Source: Faecalicatena fissicatena (GTDB taxonomy: Bacteria > Bacillota > Clostridia > Lachnospirales > Lachnospiraceae). Taken from it: 64,000 bases of DNA. The stretch is taken from NCBI GenBank assembly GCA_001028025.1, contig LDAQ01000079.1, positions 20,530 through 84,529 of the forward strand. Reading direction: 5' to 3'. Shown one piece after another: positions 17,128 through 25,526 of the stretch (its first letter is position 1; each line of letters begins with the position of its first letter). The notes under the pieces were generated by a model that was given only the letters and a program-made list of their open reading frames with translations, was not told the DNA's origin and did not search any database. Position numbers and translations under genes: made by a program.

Positions 17128-18186
17128 ATGAAGAAATACCTGAAAACAGCATCAGCCCTGCTGCTGGCCGTAATCCTGAGCCTGCAGCAGGCACTGCCCG
17201 TGAGGGCATGGGAGGAAATCGTAACCTGTACGGTTCTGGGAGACAGCATCGCAAAGGGGTATTCTTCTGACAAGGCCAATGAAATAAAATGTTATGGCCG
17301 TATCATCACCGAGCAGATAGCCGAAGAAAATGAGATATACTTTGACTATCAGAATTACGCGAAAAACGGTCTGGACACACAGGGCCTAAACGAAAAGGTC
17401 CTGTCTAGGGACACTGTAAAAAGAAACCTGAACAAATCCGACATCATATTACTCACAATGGGTTCCAACGACCTCCTGAACGAATTCAAAAGAGAGTCCC
17501 AGGAGATTCTGAATTCCGATACAAAGTTTAGAAGCGCCCCTCAGGCTATGAACGAACTCCAGGAGGCCGTAAAGAAGAACCCGTTAATCGTCCTGAAAAT
17601 CATAGATGCTCTGAGCAGCTGGGATTACGGAAGCTTCGAGGCCCAATGGGCCGAAGCCATGGAAACCATAACCCAGCAGAAAAAAGATAATGCCCAAATC
17701 ATCGTAACCAACATCTACAACCCCATATACAACATGCAGCTCCCCGGTACCATGAACAAAGTTGTAGAAGACATCATCCAGAACATGAACAGCATCATAG
17801 AAAAAAGAGCCGAAGAATTCGACTACAAGGTAGTAGACCTTTTTAACTCCAACATAGTAGCCTTCGTCCAGGGCGACGGCCTGCATCCCAGCCAGGAAGG
17901 CCAGCAGCTCATAGCCACAATGGTCTACGACAAAATCGAGCCCGACCCGGACACAAACACCCAGTCCGTAGATGGCGAAGCCATAAAAGGAGAATCTCAA
18001 CAACCAAAGCCGGCAGACCAATCCGAACAGACTATTCCTGAGAACCAAGATCAGCCCCCCGATACTACCAGTCAGTCCAAAAACCAATCCAATCAGGGCA
18101 AATATTCGTACTTCGTTCCCACAATCCTACTGGTAATATTAGCCGGTGTTCTGGTCATAACAATCAGACGCAAAAAGAAAAAATAA
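17128..18186 (+). CDS. SGNH/GDSL-family hydrolase, secreted and membrane-anchored
   Basis: A signal peptide (KTASALLLAVILSLQQALPVRA) leads into an SGNH hydrolase domain: block I GDSIAKGYS with the nucleophile Ser, block III GSND, and block V DGLHPSQEG with catalytic Asp and His. A Gln/Pro-rich linker (about residues 275-320) precedes a C-terminal helix (PTILLVILAGVLVITI) and a Lys-rich tail, so the enzyme domain should sit outside the membrane. Possible substrates are acetyl esters of cell-wall or exogenous glycans. The start at 17128 follows GGAAGTG; an in-frame ATG at 17113 has no good site. The last 600 bases use many C-ending codons, unlike the neighbouring genes. Confidence 0.82.
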   Translation: MKKYLKTASALLLAVILSLQQALPVRAWEEIVTCTVLGDSIAKGYSSDKANEIKCYGRIITEQIAEENEIYFDYQNYAKNGLDTQGLNEKVLSRDTVKRNLNKSDIILLTMGSNDLLNEFKRESQEILNSDTKFRSAPQAMNELQEAVKKNPLIVLKIIDALSSWDYGSFEAQWAEAMETITQQKKDNAQIIVTNIYNPIYNMQLPGTMNKVVEDIIQNMNSIIEKRAEEFDYKVVDLFNSNIVAFVQGDGLHPSQEGQQLIATMVYDKIEPDPDTNTQSVDGEAIKGESQQPKPADQSEQTIPENQDQPPDTTSQSKNQSNQGKYSYFVPTILLVILAGVLVITIRRKKKK

Positions 18187-18213
18187 AAATAAAGTCTCAA
18201 GAGAAAAAGAGAC
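18187..18213 (-). terminator. Possible terminator for a minus-strand transcript
   Basis: GTCTC (18194-18198) and GAGAC (18209-18213) form a short stem. Read on the minus strand it is followed by a long T-rich tract, as in a terminator. On the plus strand no T-run follows. It therefore suggests that something was once transcribed toward it from the right. Confidence 0.4.
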
Positions 18214-18232
18214 AAACCCAAAAAATTCAAAT

Positions 18233-18400
18233 CCATATTCCACCCCCCAGCGAACGAGCCTGCGAGTGAAAAGAGCGCCAGCCCCCGGAGCCGCGCCGAA
18301 GTTCCTCATACCCTTCAATTAGCAAAACCTTCCGTCCTTCCACCACAATCCGCTGCCCTCCGCCCGGAATCCCATCCGGTACGATTACCCTCCCGACCTG
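18233..18400 (-). pseudogene. Possible decayed protein-coding fragment
   Basis: On the minus strand an open frame reads through segments such as QVGRVIVPDGIPGGGQ and VVEGRKVLLIEGYEE, which look like real beta-rich protein rather than random translation. It has no start codon of its own outside the palindromic element and ends just before a minus-strand terminator-like hairpin. It could be the 3' end of a gene interrupted or eroded near element B. I do not recognise the family. Confidence 0.25.
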
Positions 18401-18414
18401 ATACGCCCAGCCGA

Positions 18415-18790
18415 GGAGATGGCGGAGCTGGAAGCATGGCGATGGAGGCGGGAATGTCTGGAGCGGACCTCTGCCGGGACAGGGGGAAGCGGATATGCCG
18501 TTTTTCGTACGCGTAGAATGCGCGCTAGAACGGCTTAATGGAAACACTGCCGGATTTTGAGGCTGAAATCGGCTCACAAAGCCGATTTCAAAGAGACATT
18601 CACTGCACAATCATCAAGATTGTGCAGTGAATGTCTCTGATGCCTCAAAATCCGGCAGTGTTTCCATTTAGCCGTTCTCAGCAAATGCCCCGCGAACGAA
18701 AAACGGCATATCCGCTTCCCCCTGCCCCGGCAGAGGTCCGCTCCAGACATTCCCGCCTCCATCGCCATACTTCCAGCCTCCGCCATCTCC
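18415..18790. repeat. Long palindromic element B (about 375 bp)
   Basis: The outer arms (18415 to about 18508 with about 18696-18790) and inner arms (about 18530-18563 with 18642-18676) are almost perfectly complementary. The centre has two hairpins: an 11 bp stem with loop CACAA (18564-18590) and a 22 bp stem at about 18591-18637. Read on the minus strand, the second hairpin shows ATTCAC, a stem ending AATC, and GAT near the loop, as in elements A and C, so B is probably an inverted member of the same group. It fills the gap between the SGNH hydrolase and the ABC operon. Confidence 0.82.
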
Positions 18791-18954
18791 GAGGCGTCCC
18801 TTTGGCGCCACCCGTACCCCAAAAATTCCACACTTATAACACAATTTTGTCACAAACTTCTGTTAATTTTATCACTATGTGAAGCAATCCAATGTTTCAT
18901 CCCTGCCGGTTCAATAAGTTCCGGCACGAATTAAAAGACCAGGGAGGTAAGGAC

Positions 18955-19947
18955 TTGATTGAGGTAAAAAACTTAGTGAAAAAATATGGAAGTCATCTGG
19001 CCATAGACCACCTGAATTTCAAGATTGAAAAAGGGAAGATCTATGGCTTTTTGGGTCCCAACGGAGCAGGAAAATCAACGACCATGAATATCATGACAGG
19101 GTACCTTGGAGCAACGGAGGGCGAGGTGCTGATTAACGGGCATGATATTCTCAAAGAACCGGAAGAAGCAAAGAAGCATATCGGATATCTTCCAGAGCTT
19201 CCCCCACTGTACACGGAAATGACAGTGCAGGAGTACCTGGATTTTACTGCGGAACTGAAAGGAATATCCAGAGATAAGCGGGAATCCTCGGTGGAGGAGG
19301 TGCTAAAGCTGGCAAAACTGATGGATGTCAGGGGAAGGCTGATCCGCAATCTGTCGAAAGGATACCGGCAGAGAGTCGGTCTGGCCCAGGCTGTGCTTGG
19401 TTTTCCTGATATCATCATACTGGATGAGCCGACAGTAGGACTGGACCCGAAACAGATCATAGAGATCAGGGAGCTGATCCGTAAACTTGCAAAGGACCAT
19501 ACTGTAATTCTCAGTTCACACATTCTGGCTGAGGTCAGAGAGGTGTGCGATTATATTATGATCATATCAAAAGGCCGGCTTGTTGCCAGTGATACACCGG
19601 ATAACCTGGAACACCTGATGGATGATTCAGAAACCGTTGAGATACTGGCAAAAACAGAGCCATCCAGACTTCGGGAAATATTGTCCTCTGTCAACGAGAT
19701 TTCGGGCATCAAGACAGAAAAGAGAGCAGACGGAACAACCTATGCTGCATTAGAAGTAAAAGAACATAAGGACATCAGAGAAAAAGTATTCTTTGCTTTT
19801 GCGGGAGCAAATTGCCCGCTTCTTATGCTGAATACAAACCGCGCAAGTCTTGAAGAAATCTTCCTGGAACTGACGCAGGGGGAAACAGGATCGAAACTGC
19901 TGTCTGCAGAGAGAGAGGAGGATGAGACAGATGCTGGCGATTTATAA
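18955..19947 (+). CDS. ABC transporter ATP-binding protein (GldA-like)
   Basis: The ATPase of an ABC-2-type exporter, 330 residues. Walker A is GPNGAGKST, the signature LSKGYRQRVGLAQA, Walker B IIILDEPTVGLDP, and the H-loop HILAE. The C-terminal 100 residues form the extra domain seen in GldA/DrrA-type ATPases. The start is the TTG at 18955, directed by GGGAGG at 18942-18947; the upstream reading frame from 18892 lacks a site. It overlaps the permease gene by 17 bases. The partner genes point to a Gld-type complex of unknown substrate. Confidence 0.88.
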   Translation: MIEVKNLVKKYGSHLAIDHLNFKIEKGKIYGFLGPNGAGKSTTMNIMTGYLGATEGEVLINGHDILKEPEEAKKHIGYLPELPPLYTEMTVQEYLDFTAELKGISRDKRESSVEEVLKLAKLMDVRGRLIRNLSKGYRQRVGLAQAVLGFPDIIILDEPTVGLDPKQIIEIRELIRKLAKDHTVILSSHILAEVREVCDYIMIISKGRLVASDTPDNLEHLMDDSETVEILAKTEPSRLREILSSVNEISGIKTEKRADGTTYAALEVKEHKDIREKVFFAFAGANCPLLMLNTNRASLEEIFLELTQGETGSKLLSAEREEDETDAGDL

Positions 19948-20797
19948 GAGAGAACTGAGGTCTTATTTTCAGTCCATGATTGGATGTGTCTTTATAGCGT
20001 TCCTGGTAGCTTTTGCAGGAATTTATTTTATGGCGTATAACCTGAATGCGGGTTACCCCTATTTTTCCTATACATTGTCCGGCGTACTGATTGTATTTCT
20101 GGTGGGAATCCCGCTGATTACAATGAAAAGTTTTTCAGAGGAGCGAAAAAACAAGACGGATCAGCTGCTTCTGACGGCACCGGTGAGCCTCCGTAAGGTA
20201 GTGATGGGAAAATACCTTGCCATGGTTTCCGTGCTGGCAGTGCCGAACCTGATTTTCTGTTTATTCCCTCTGATTATTAAAATGCAGGGAACCGCATATC
20301 TGAAGGTGGATTATATATCAATCGCCGTATTTTTCCTTCTGGGATGTGTGTATATTGCAATCGGAATGTTTTTATCCTCACTGACAGAAAGCCAGATCAT
20401 AGCATTTATCACCACGTTCGGGGTTCTGCTCGTTCTGTATCTGTGGGACGGGATTCTGTCATTCCTTCCGAGTTCTGCAATCAGCGGCGTTGTGGGGATT
20501 ATCATACTTTTGACCATTGTGGCCGTCTATGTCCAGCAGATGACGGGCAACTGGTTTATCAGCGGAGGGATTGAGCTGATTGGTATTGCAGCCTGTGTGG
20601 TTACGTATATTGTAAAATCCAGCCTGTTCGAGAATATTCTGACGAAGTTCCTGGGAAATCTTGCGCTTGCAAATGTTTTCACGGATATTACGTCGAACAG
20701 TATTGTAGATGTCAGCGGTCTTATTCTGTATTTATCTGTTATTGTAGTGTTCATCTTCCTGACAGTACAGGCAATACAGAAAAGACGCTGGAGTTAG
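19931..20797 (+). CDS. ABC-2 type permease (GldF-like)
   Basis: This integral membrane subunit of 288 residues has six hydrophobic helices and the family's cytosolic loop KSFSEERKNKTDQLLLTAPV between the second and third. ATG 19931 is chosen because AGGAGG at 19916-19921 is 9 bases upstream; the ATG at 19922 touches that site. It overlaps the ATPase gene by 17 bases, consistent with translational coupling. In Bacteroidetes GldA/F/G serve gliding; in Clostridia the related set has no known motility role. Confidence 0.86.
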   Translation: MLAIYKRELRSYFQSMIGCVFIAFLVAFAGIYFMAYNLNAGYPYFSYTLSGVLIVFLVGIPLITMKSFSEERKNKTDQLLLTAPVSLRKVVMGKYLAMVSVLAVPNLIFCLFPLIIKMQGTAYLKVDYISIAVFFLLGCVYIAIGMFLSSLTESQIIAFITTFGVLLVLYLWDGILSFLPSSAISGVVGIIILLTIVAVYVQQMTGNWFISGGIELIGIAACVVTYIVKSSLFENILTKFLGNLALANVFTDITSNSIVDVSGLILYLSVIVVFIFLTVQAIQKRRWS

Positions 20798-20809
20798 GAG
20801 GGCCGGAAA

Positions 20810-22294
20810 TTGCAGAAAATAAAAAATTTATTTAAGACAGCGGGAACAAAAAACGGAACTTACAGTGTGGGGCTCACCGTGATCGTGATAGCAATCATAG
20901 TAGTAGCCAATATGATATTTGGGCAGATACCTGAAAAATACAGAAATATTGATGTCAGCAGTACAAAGATCTATGAGATAACGGATACCAGCCGGGAACT
21001 TTTGAAAGATCTGAACCATAAAGTAACGTTTACAGTTTTGGCGGAGAAAGACAAGGCGGACGACAGGATTAAAACGTTCCTGAGTAAATATGCCGCTTTA
21101 TCTAAAAATATATCCGTGGAATGGATAGACCCGGTACTGCATCCTTCTGCGTTGACGGAGCATGAGGCGAGCGAAAATACAATCGTCGTAGAATGCGCAG
21201 ATACAGGCAAGAGTACAACCGTTTCATTTGATGATATTGTCGTAGTGGATACTTCCTCCTATTATTACACGGGCAGTGTATCAGAATCCGAATTCGACGG
21301 AGAAGGCCAGCTGACCAGCGCAGTAAACTATGTGACAAGTGATGTGAATAAAAAAGTATACAGGACAACCGGACACGGTGAGTCTACGTTATCAAGCTCA
21401 ATTACAGACTTAATGAGCAAAAATAACTATAACATGGAAGAACTGAATCTGGTAATGCAGGCGTCCATACCGGAAGACTGCGATCTTCTGCTTATGTATG
21501 CGCCTGCCACGGATTTGACAGACGATGAAAAAACGGCCATGCAGAATTATCTTTCTGAAGGAGGAAAAGTGATGATTCTCCTGGGAGATACAAGTACGTC
21601 AGAACTTCCGAACATTGCCTCCATTATGAAGGAATACGGAATGGAAGAAGCAGAAGGGTATATTGCGGACCCGCAGAGATGCTACCAGGGCAATTACTAT
21701 TATATATTCCCGACGCTTTCACTGTCCGGGGATATGGCGAAAGGAATTTCCTCCCAGATGGTACTTGTCACCAACACACGCGGCCTGAATATGGTAGATG
21801 CCGCGAGAGATACCATTACAGCGACCTCCTTTATGACAACAACAGACAGTGCTTATGCCGTGACGGAGGATAATCAGACACAGGGAACCTATACTCTCGG
21901 TGCAGTTGCCACAGAGCAGATCAGTTCAGGAACAGATACTGACGGCACGGATGACGGAAAGGAAGATGCAGAAGCGGAAGAAAGCAAAGACACATCTGAT
22001 GATACAGAGGAAAGCTCCAAAGAGAGCCGCCTGACAGTGATCACCGCAGGCAGCCTGCTTGATTCCCAGATAACCGATACCTTTACACAGCTTGAGAATA
22101 CAACCGTATTCATGAATGCAGTGAGCAGCAACTTTGACGGTGTACAGAACATTTCAATTGAACCGAAGAGCCTTGCTACAGAGTATAATACAGTGCAGCA
22201 TGCAGGACTGTTCAGCCTTCTTGTTATATTCGGCATTCCGCTGTTGATTCTGGCCGGCGGATTCGCAGTCTGGTTCAAGAGAAGAAAAGCATAG
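20810..22294 (+). CDS. GldG-like ABC auxiliary protein
   Basis: The 494-residue protein has one N-terminal helix (VGLTVIVIAIIVVANMIFG) and one C-terminal helix (LFSLLVIFGIPLLILAGGFAVW) around a large extracytoplasmic region that resembles the ABC_transp_aux/GldG type, with an acidic Ser/Asp/Glu-rich insert near residues 375-405. The start is the TTG at 20810, 7 bases after TAGGAGGG. It probably forms the outside-facing part of the exporter made by the two preceding genes. Confidence 0.8.
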   Translation: MQKIKNLFKTAGTKNGTYSVGLTVIVIAIIVVANMIFGQIPEKYRNIDVSSTKIYEITDTSRELLKDLNHKVTFTVLAEKDKADDRIKTFLSKYAALSKNISVEWIDPVLHPSALTEHEASENTIVVECADTGKSTTVSFDDIVVVDTSSYYYTGSVSESEFDGEGQLTSAVNYVTSDVNKKVYRTTGHGESTLSSSITDLMSKNNYNMEELNLVMQASIPEDCDLLLMYAPATDLTDDEKTAMQNYLSEGGKVMILLGDTSTSELPNIASIMKEYGMEEAEGYIADPQRCYQGNYYYIFPTLSLSGDMAKGISSQMVLVTNTRGLNMVDAARDTITATSFMTTTDSAYAVTEDNQTQGTYTLGAVATEQISSGTDTDGTDDGKEDAEAEESKDTSDDTEESSKESRLTVITAGSLLDSQITDTFTQLENTTVFMNAVSSNFDGVQNISIEPKSLATEYNTVQHAGLFSLLVIFGIPLLILAGGFAVWFKRRKA

Positions 22295-22302
22295 GAGGAT
22301 GG

Positions 22303-23217
22303 ATGAAGATGGAACGAAAAAAGAAGAGATCTTTCCTTTTACTGTTCTGCCTTCTGCTGATTCTTCTGATTGCCTACTTTGGGCTTCAGTCATGGAATAA
22401 GAAGCAGGAAAAAAAACAGGAGGCGAAGACAGAGAAAGAAGCAGTATATGCCACCGATATTGAGGAAATCACGGGAATTAAATACGATGTGGGCAGCGGT
22501 GAATTCGATCTCGTTAAAGAAGACGGTACGTGGTACAATGCAAAGGACCGGGACTTCCCGCTGGCACAGAGCTATCCGGAACAAATGGCCTCTGATTTTG
22601 CAAAGCTGAAAGCAGAGCGGGAGCTGAAGGACGGTGATTCACTGGAGGATTATGGCTTAAAAGATCCTGTATATACGGTGGTACTGACAGATAAAGAGGG
22701 AAAAGAAACCACAGTTTATTATGGAAATTCTACGGGGGATAATTACTACGTTACCGTCGGGGATGAAGGCAAAGTATACACGGTCAGCAGTACTTCCATA
22801 TCCGATCTGCAGTATACCCTTGAGGATATGGCACAGCTGGATACCTATCCAAGCATCGGAAGCGGCAACCTGAAGAAAGAAGTTATAACCAGGGACGGCA
22901 GCGAGACCACATATGACGCGGATAATGATGACGATGCGGAGAATATTGCCGCAGTTGCAGGCGGACTGGGAGCCGTGACATTAAGTGAGGCCGCAGATTA
23001 TTCGGTGGAAGACAAAGATCTGGCAGGATTCGGGCTGGACGAAGCGGCCAGAATTACCGTTCAGGCAACTTATACAAAAGACGATGAAGAGCAGACACTG
23101 ACCCTGTATATTGGGAAAGAAAACGGTGAAGGAAGCCGTTATGTCATGATGAATGATTCCAGAATTGTATATCTGATATCGGATGAAGTGTGCAAAAACA
23201 TATTGAACGAAGAGTAA
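22303..23217 (+). CDS. DUF4340 domain protein, membrane-anchored
   Basis: An N-terminal helix (FLLLFCLLLILLIAYFGL) anchors a 260-residue extracytoplasmic domain with the repeated beta-strand pattern of DUF4340 (for example ERELKDGDSLEDYGLKDP, and again LAGFGLDEAARITV). Proteins of this type routinely follow gldG-like genes and are presumed accessory subunits of the exporter. AGGAGG is 4 bases before the ATG at 22303 and 10 bases before the second ATG at 22309; either could be used. A terminator follows. Confidence 0.82.
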   Translation: MKMERKKKRSFLLLFCLLLILLIAYFGLQSWNKKQEKKQEAKTEKEAVYATDIEEITGIKYDVGSGEFDLVKEDGTWYNAKDRDFPLAQSYPEQMASDFAKLKAERELKDGDSLEDYGLKDPVYTVVLTDKEGKETTVYYGNSTGDNYYVTVGDEGKVYTVSSTSISDLQYTLEDMAQLDTYPSIGSGNLKKEVITRDGSETTYDADNDDDAENIAAVAGGLGAVTLSEAADYSVEDKDLAGFGLDEAARITVQATYTKDDEEQTLTLYIGKENGEGSRYVMMNDSRIVYLISDEVCKNILNEE

Positions 23218-23234
23218 CAGGCTGAAGTTAAGAA

Positions 23235-23272
23235 GGCAGGCGGCAGAAGTGCTGCCTGCCGGAAATTTTATA
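23235..23272 (+). terminator. Rho-independent terminator of the Gld-type operon
   Basis: GGCAGGCGGCA (23235-23245) pairs with TGCTGCCTGCC (23250-23260) with one G-T pair, followed by an A/T-rich stretch containing TTTT. It lies 17 bases after the DUF4340 stop codon. Confidence 0.7.
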
Positions 23273-23474
23273 TTTATTTTATAAGCCTTTTATTGACAAT
23301 TCAGAGAAAACAGAGGAAAATATCTCTCATATAGGGCAAAGCCCCTTCAGCATGCTGACCGGCATAAAACTTGCATCGAAGCGGGCTGCGGAGAATTTGA
23401 CCCTGGCGGCAGCGGCCAAGGAAGAACCGGCTTTGGACGACTGTTCGCGGGAATAAAAGTGAGGTTGGTAAAAC

Positions 23475-23882
23475 ATGAAAGAAAAACTGATACGTTTCAT
23501 GCAGGGAAGATACGGAGTCGATACATTTTCGAAGTTCCTGCTTATTATGGGTCTGGTAGTAGTGCTGATTTCTTCTATTTTTAGTGGAAAAACATTTGGC
23601 ATTATTTTTTATATACTGGGCTGGATTCTGATTATCTACTGCTATTTCCGGATGTTTTCAAAGAATGTGACAAAACGGTACGCAGAGAATCAGGCATTCC
23701 TGGCAAAGACAGGCGGGATACGCGGTTTTTTCAAGAATCAGAAAGCAATGTGGAAGCAGAGAAAAACGCACCATATTTATAAATGTCCGAGCTGCGGACA
23801 GAAGATCAGGATCCCAAAGGGAAAGGGTAAAATTGAAGTGTGCTGTCCAAAGTGCAGTACCACCTTCATAAAGAAAAGCTAA
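23475..23882 (+). CDS. Small membrane protein with C-terminal zinc ribbon
   Basis: 135 residues: two hydrophobic helices (about residues 20-55), a basic linker, then a zinc ribbon with CPSCGQ and CCPKCSTTF. The ribbon follows the pattern of small rubredoxin-like knuckles and should face the cytosol. GAGGTTGG lies before the ATG. It is followed by a DnaJ-domain gene, and the pair may be co-transcribed. Its role is unknown. Confidence 0.75.
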   Translation: MKEKLIRFMQGRYGVDTFSKFLLIMGLVVVLISSIFSGKTFGIIFYILGWILIIYCYFRMFSKNVTKRYAENQAFLAKTGGIRGFFKNQKAMWKQRKTHHIYKCPSCGQKIRIPKGKGKIEVCCPKCSTTFIKKS

Positions 23883-24032
23883 TGAATAACGCCGGAAAAA
23901 GGCATCTGCCCCGCTGGAGCCAGCGGTCGGTATGCAGCCGGGGCAGAGGTGTATTTTGCAGGCAGGATACACTTCTGCTGCGGTGTATTTTTTTCGGCAG
24001 GGGATAGAGACGTTGAGGAGAATGAAGACAAT

Positions 24033-24752
24033 ATGAGTGATCCATATAAAGTACTGGGTGTGTCAGGGGATGCATCTGACGAGGAGATTAAAAAAGCATA
24101 CCGGACAATGAGCAGAAAGTATCATCCCGATGCGAATATCAACAACCCAATGCGTGATGAGGCGGAAGCAAAGTTCAAAGAAGTGCAGCAGGCTTATCAG
24201 CAGATCATGGATGAACGGGAGCATGGATATACCGGAAGCGGAGACAGTTATGGCGGCTACGGCAATACCGGAAGTTACGGTGGATATGGCGGTTTCGGCG
24301 GCTTTGGCGGTTTTGGAGGGTATGGCCCATACTGCCGTCAGGAACAGCGCACGGCGGGGAACAGCGAGACAGACATTCATATGAAAGCTGCCGCCAACTA
24401 CATACAGGCAGGGCGTTATGAGGAGGGACTGCATGTCCTGAACGGAATCAACGACAGGAGTGCCCTGTGGTATTTTTACAGTGCATCCGCTAATTCGGGC
24501 ATGGGAAATAATGTCACTGCGCTGGAACATGCAAAAGAGGCCGTCAGACTGGAACCTGAGAACATGCAGTATCAGATGATGCTTCAGCGCCTGCAGGGTG
24601 GGGGCTCATGGTATCAGCAGAGGCAGAGTTCTTACGGATACCCCGGAATGGGGGGAAGTGACCTCTGTATGAAGCTTTGTATTGCGAATTTGCTGTGTAA
24701 CTTGTGCTGCGGAGGAAGCGGACTTTGCTGCGGAGGGGGAAGATATATTTAA
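24033..24752 (+). CDS. J-domain protein with Gly-rich and Cys-rich C-terminus
   Basis: The N-terminal J domain (residues 1-66) begins DPYKVLGVSGDASDEEIKKA and keeps the HPD tripeptide in KYHPDAN, so it could stimulate a DnaK-type chaperone. A Gly/Tyr/Phe-rich stretch (about residues 70-103) follows, then a TPR-like helical region, and a Cys-rich tail (about ten Cys in the last 30 residues, CCGGGSGL-like). It lacks the DnaJ zinc-finger and client domains, so it is not the main DnaJ. ATG 24033 is used because the J domain begins there and GAGGAG lies 12 bases upstream; the frame open from 23949 is not needed. Confidence 0.82.
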   Translation: MSDPYKVLGVSGDASDEEIKKAYRTMSRKYHPDANINNPMRDEAEAKFKEVQQAYQQIMDEREHGYTGSGDSYGGYGNTGSYGGYGGFGGFGGFGGYGPYCRQEQRTAGNSETDIHMKAAANYIQAGRYEEGLHVLNGINDRSALWYFYSASANSGMGNNVTALEHAKEAVRLEPENMQYQMMLQRLQGGGSWYQQRQSSYGYPGMGGSDLCMKLCIANLLCNLCCGGSGLCCGGGRYI

Positions 24753-24763
24753 GAGATTTTTGA

Positions 24764-25070
24764 GGGGAGGACGCTTACCGAGAGCCGGGACGGGCTGCGT
24801 AAAGCACCTGTCCTGTTTATAATTCAGGCGCTGTGCCAAACAGCAGTAAGAGGAAATCCGTAAAATCAGCCGGGACCGAACGCATTCAGCGCTTAATCTG
24901 ATGATTAAGCGCCTCAGGCGTTCTGAAAAGTTGCTTCGGTAGCAACTTTTCCCCGGCTGATTTTACGGATTTCCTCTAACTGCTGCTAGTGCTCGCTGGA
25001 TGAATTTTAAACAGGACAGGTGCTTTACGCAGCCCGTCCCGGCTCTCGGTAAGCTGGGTTCATCCGCAGG
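24764..25070. repeat. Long palindromic element C (about 300 bp)
   Basis: Outer arms 24774 to about 24826 and about 25000-25053 are nearly perfectly complementary, and inner arms (about 24843-24875 with 24953-24985) follow. The core has the GAACGC/GCGTTC stem, a hairpin with a TGAT loop, CCTCAG, and a hairpin with an apical TTCGG. It is homologous to element A, and many differences between A and C are matched by compensating changes in the opposite arm. It begins 12-20 bases after the J-domain gene stop codon. Confidence 0.85.
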
Positions 25071-25150
25071 CGGGAAATTCCTTTATGAGGGGGATCTTCT
25101 GGCGGGGCGGCGTATGGGATTGGACTGAGGGGACTTGGATATATATGTTC

Positions 25151-25183
25151 GTCAACGAGGCTGAAGCTCGTTGACTGATTTTT
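25151..25183 (+). terminator. Hairpin with T-rich tail
   Basis: GTCAACGAG (25151-25159) pairs with CTCGTTGAC (25167-25175) around GCTGAAG, followed by TGATTTTTG. A terminator is likely; it lies between element C and the hydrogenase promoter. Confidence 0.6.
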
Positions 25184-25229
25184 GAATGTGTGTGAATGTC
25201 TGTTTATATGGGGGTTCTGAAAATATTTC

Positions 25230-25259
25230 TTGACACATATGATGTTACTGTGATATTAT
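25230..25259 (+). promoter_or_regulatory. Promoter of the hydrogenase operon
   Basis: TTGACA (25230-25235), an 18-base spacer and TATTAT (25254-25259) form a good sigma-A promoter. It is 268 bases upstream of the first hydrogenase gene, leaving a long leader that holds a small ORF and a terminator. No clear Rex palindrome (TTGTTAA...TTAACAA type) is visible. Confidence 0.65.
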
Positions 25260-25367
25260 CGAAACAATTATATAAAATACGATGAATTGTTTATTGGATT
25301 TTGTACAATTTATAACGAACTTATCGTTCCTGATTTTTATGCGTTATACCGGAAGCAGGAGGGAATT

Positions 25368-25502
25368 ATGGTAAAGTATCAATATCTTCGGAAAAAGTCC
25401 GGAAAACGGGACTCAGTTTGTAAAAAACATATAGAGAGACTTTTAGCGGGAGCTGCCAAACAGGCAGCTCCCGCTTTTACTTTGTATGTTTTTTCACAAT
25501 AA
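25368..25502 (+). CDS. Possible 44-residue leader ORF of the hydrogenase operon
   Basis: An ATG at 25368 sits 4 bases after AGGAGGG (25357-25363). The product would be basic, beginning MVKYQYLRKKSGKRD, and its codons run through the whole terminator hairpin (25446-25474) to a stop 24 bases before the hydrogenase gene. Ribosome movement through the hairpin could govern read-through, as in attenuators, but no run of one regulatory codon is seen. It resembles no known protein and may be fortuitous. Confidence 0.35.
   Translation: MVKYQYLRKKSGKRDSVCKKHIERLLAGAAKQAAPAFTLYVFSQ
25446..25483 (+). terminator. Strong terminator inside the hydrogenase operon leader
   Basis: A perfect 12 bp stem GCGGGAGCTGCC/GGCAGCTCCCGC (25446-25457 with 25463-25474) with a 5-base loop is followed by TTTTACTTT. 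It lies between the promoter at 25230 and the first structural gene at 25527, so it must be bypassed or regulated, unless another promoter exists downstream. Confidence 0.75.
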
Positions 25503-25526
25503 AAAAGAAAAAGGAGGCACTTATTG

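Noticed and set aside
18574..18831. Open frames in the arms of palindromic element B
   Set aside because: Both strands are open because the arms are inverted copies; low-complexity products without ribosome binding sites.
25230..25526. Rex-binding site in the hydrogenase promoter
   Set aside because: No TTGTTAA...TTAACAA-type palindrome could be found in the promoter or leader.
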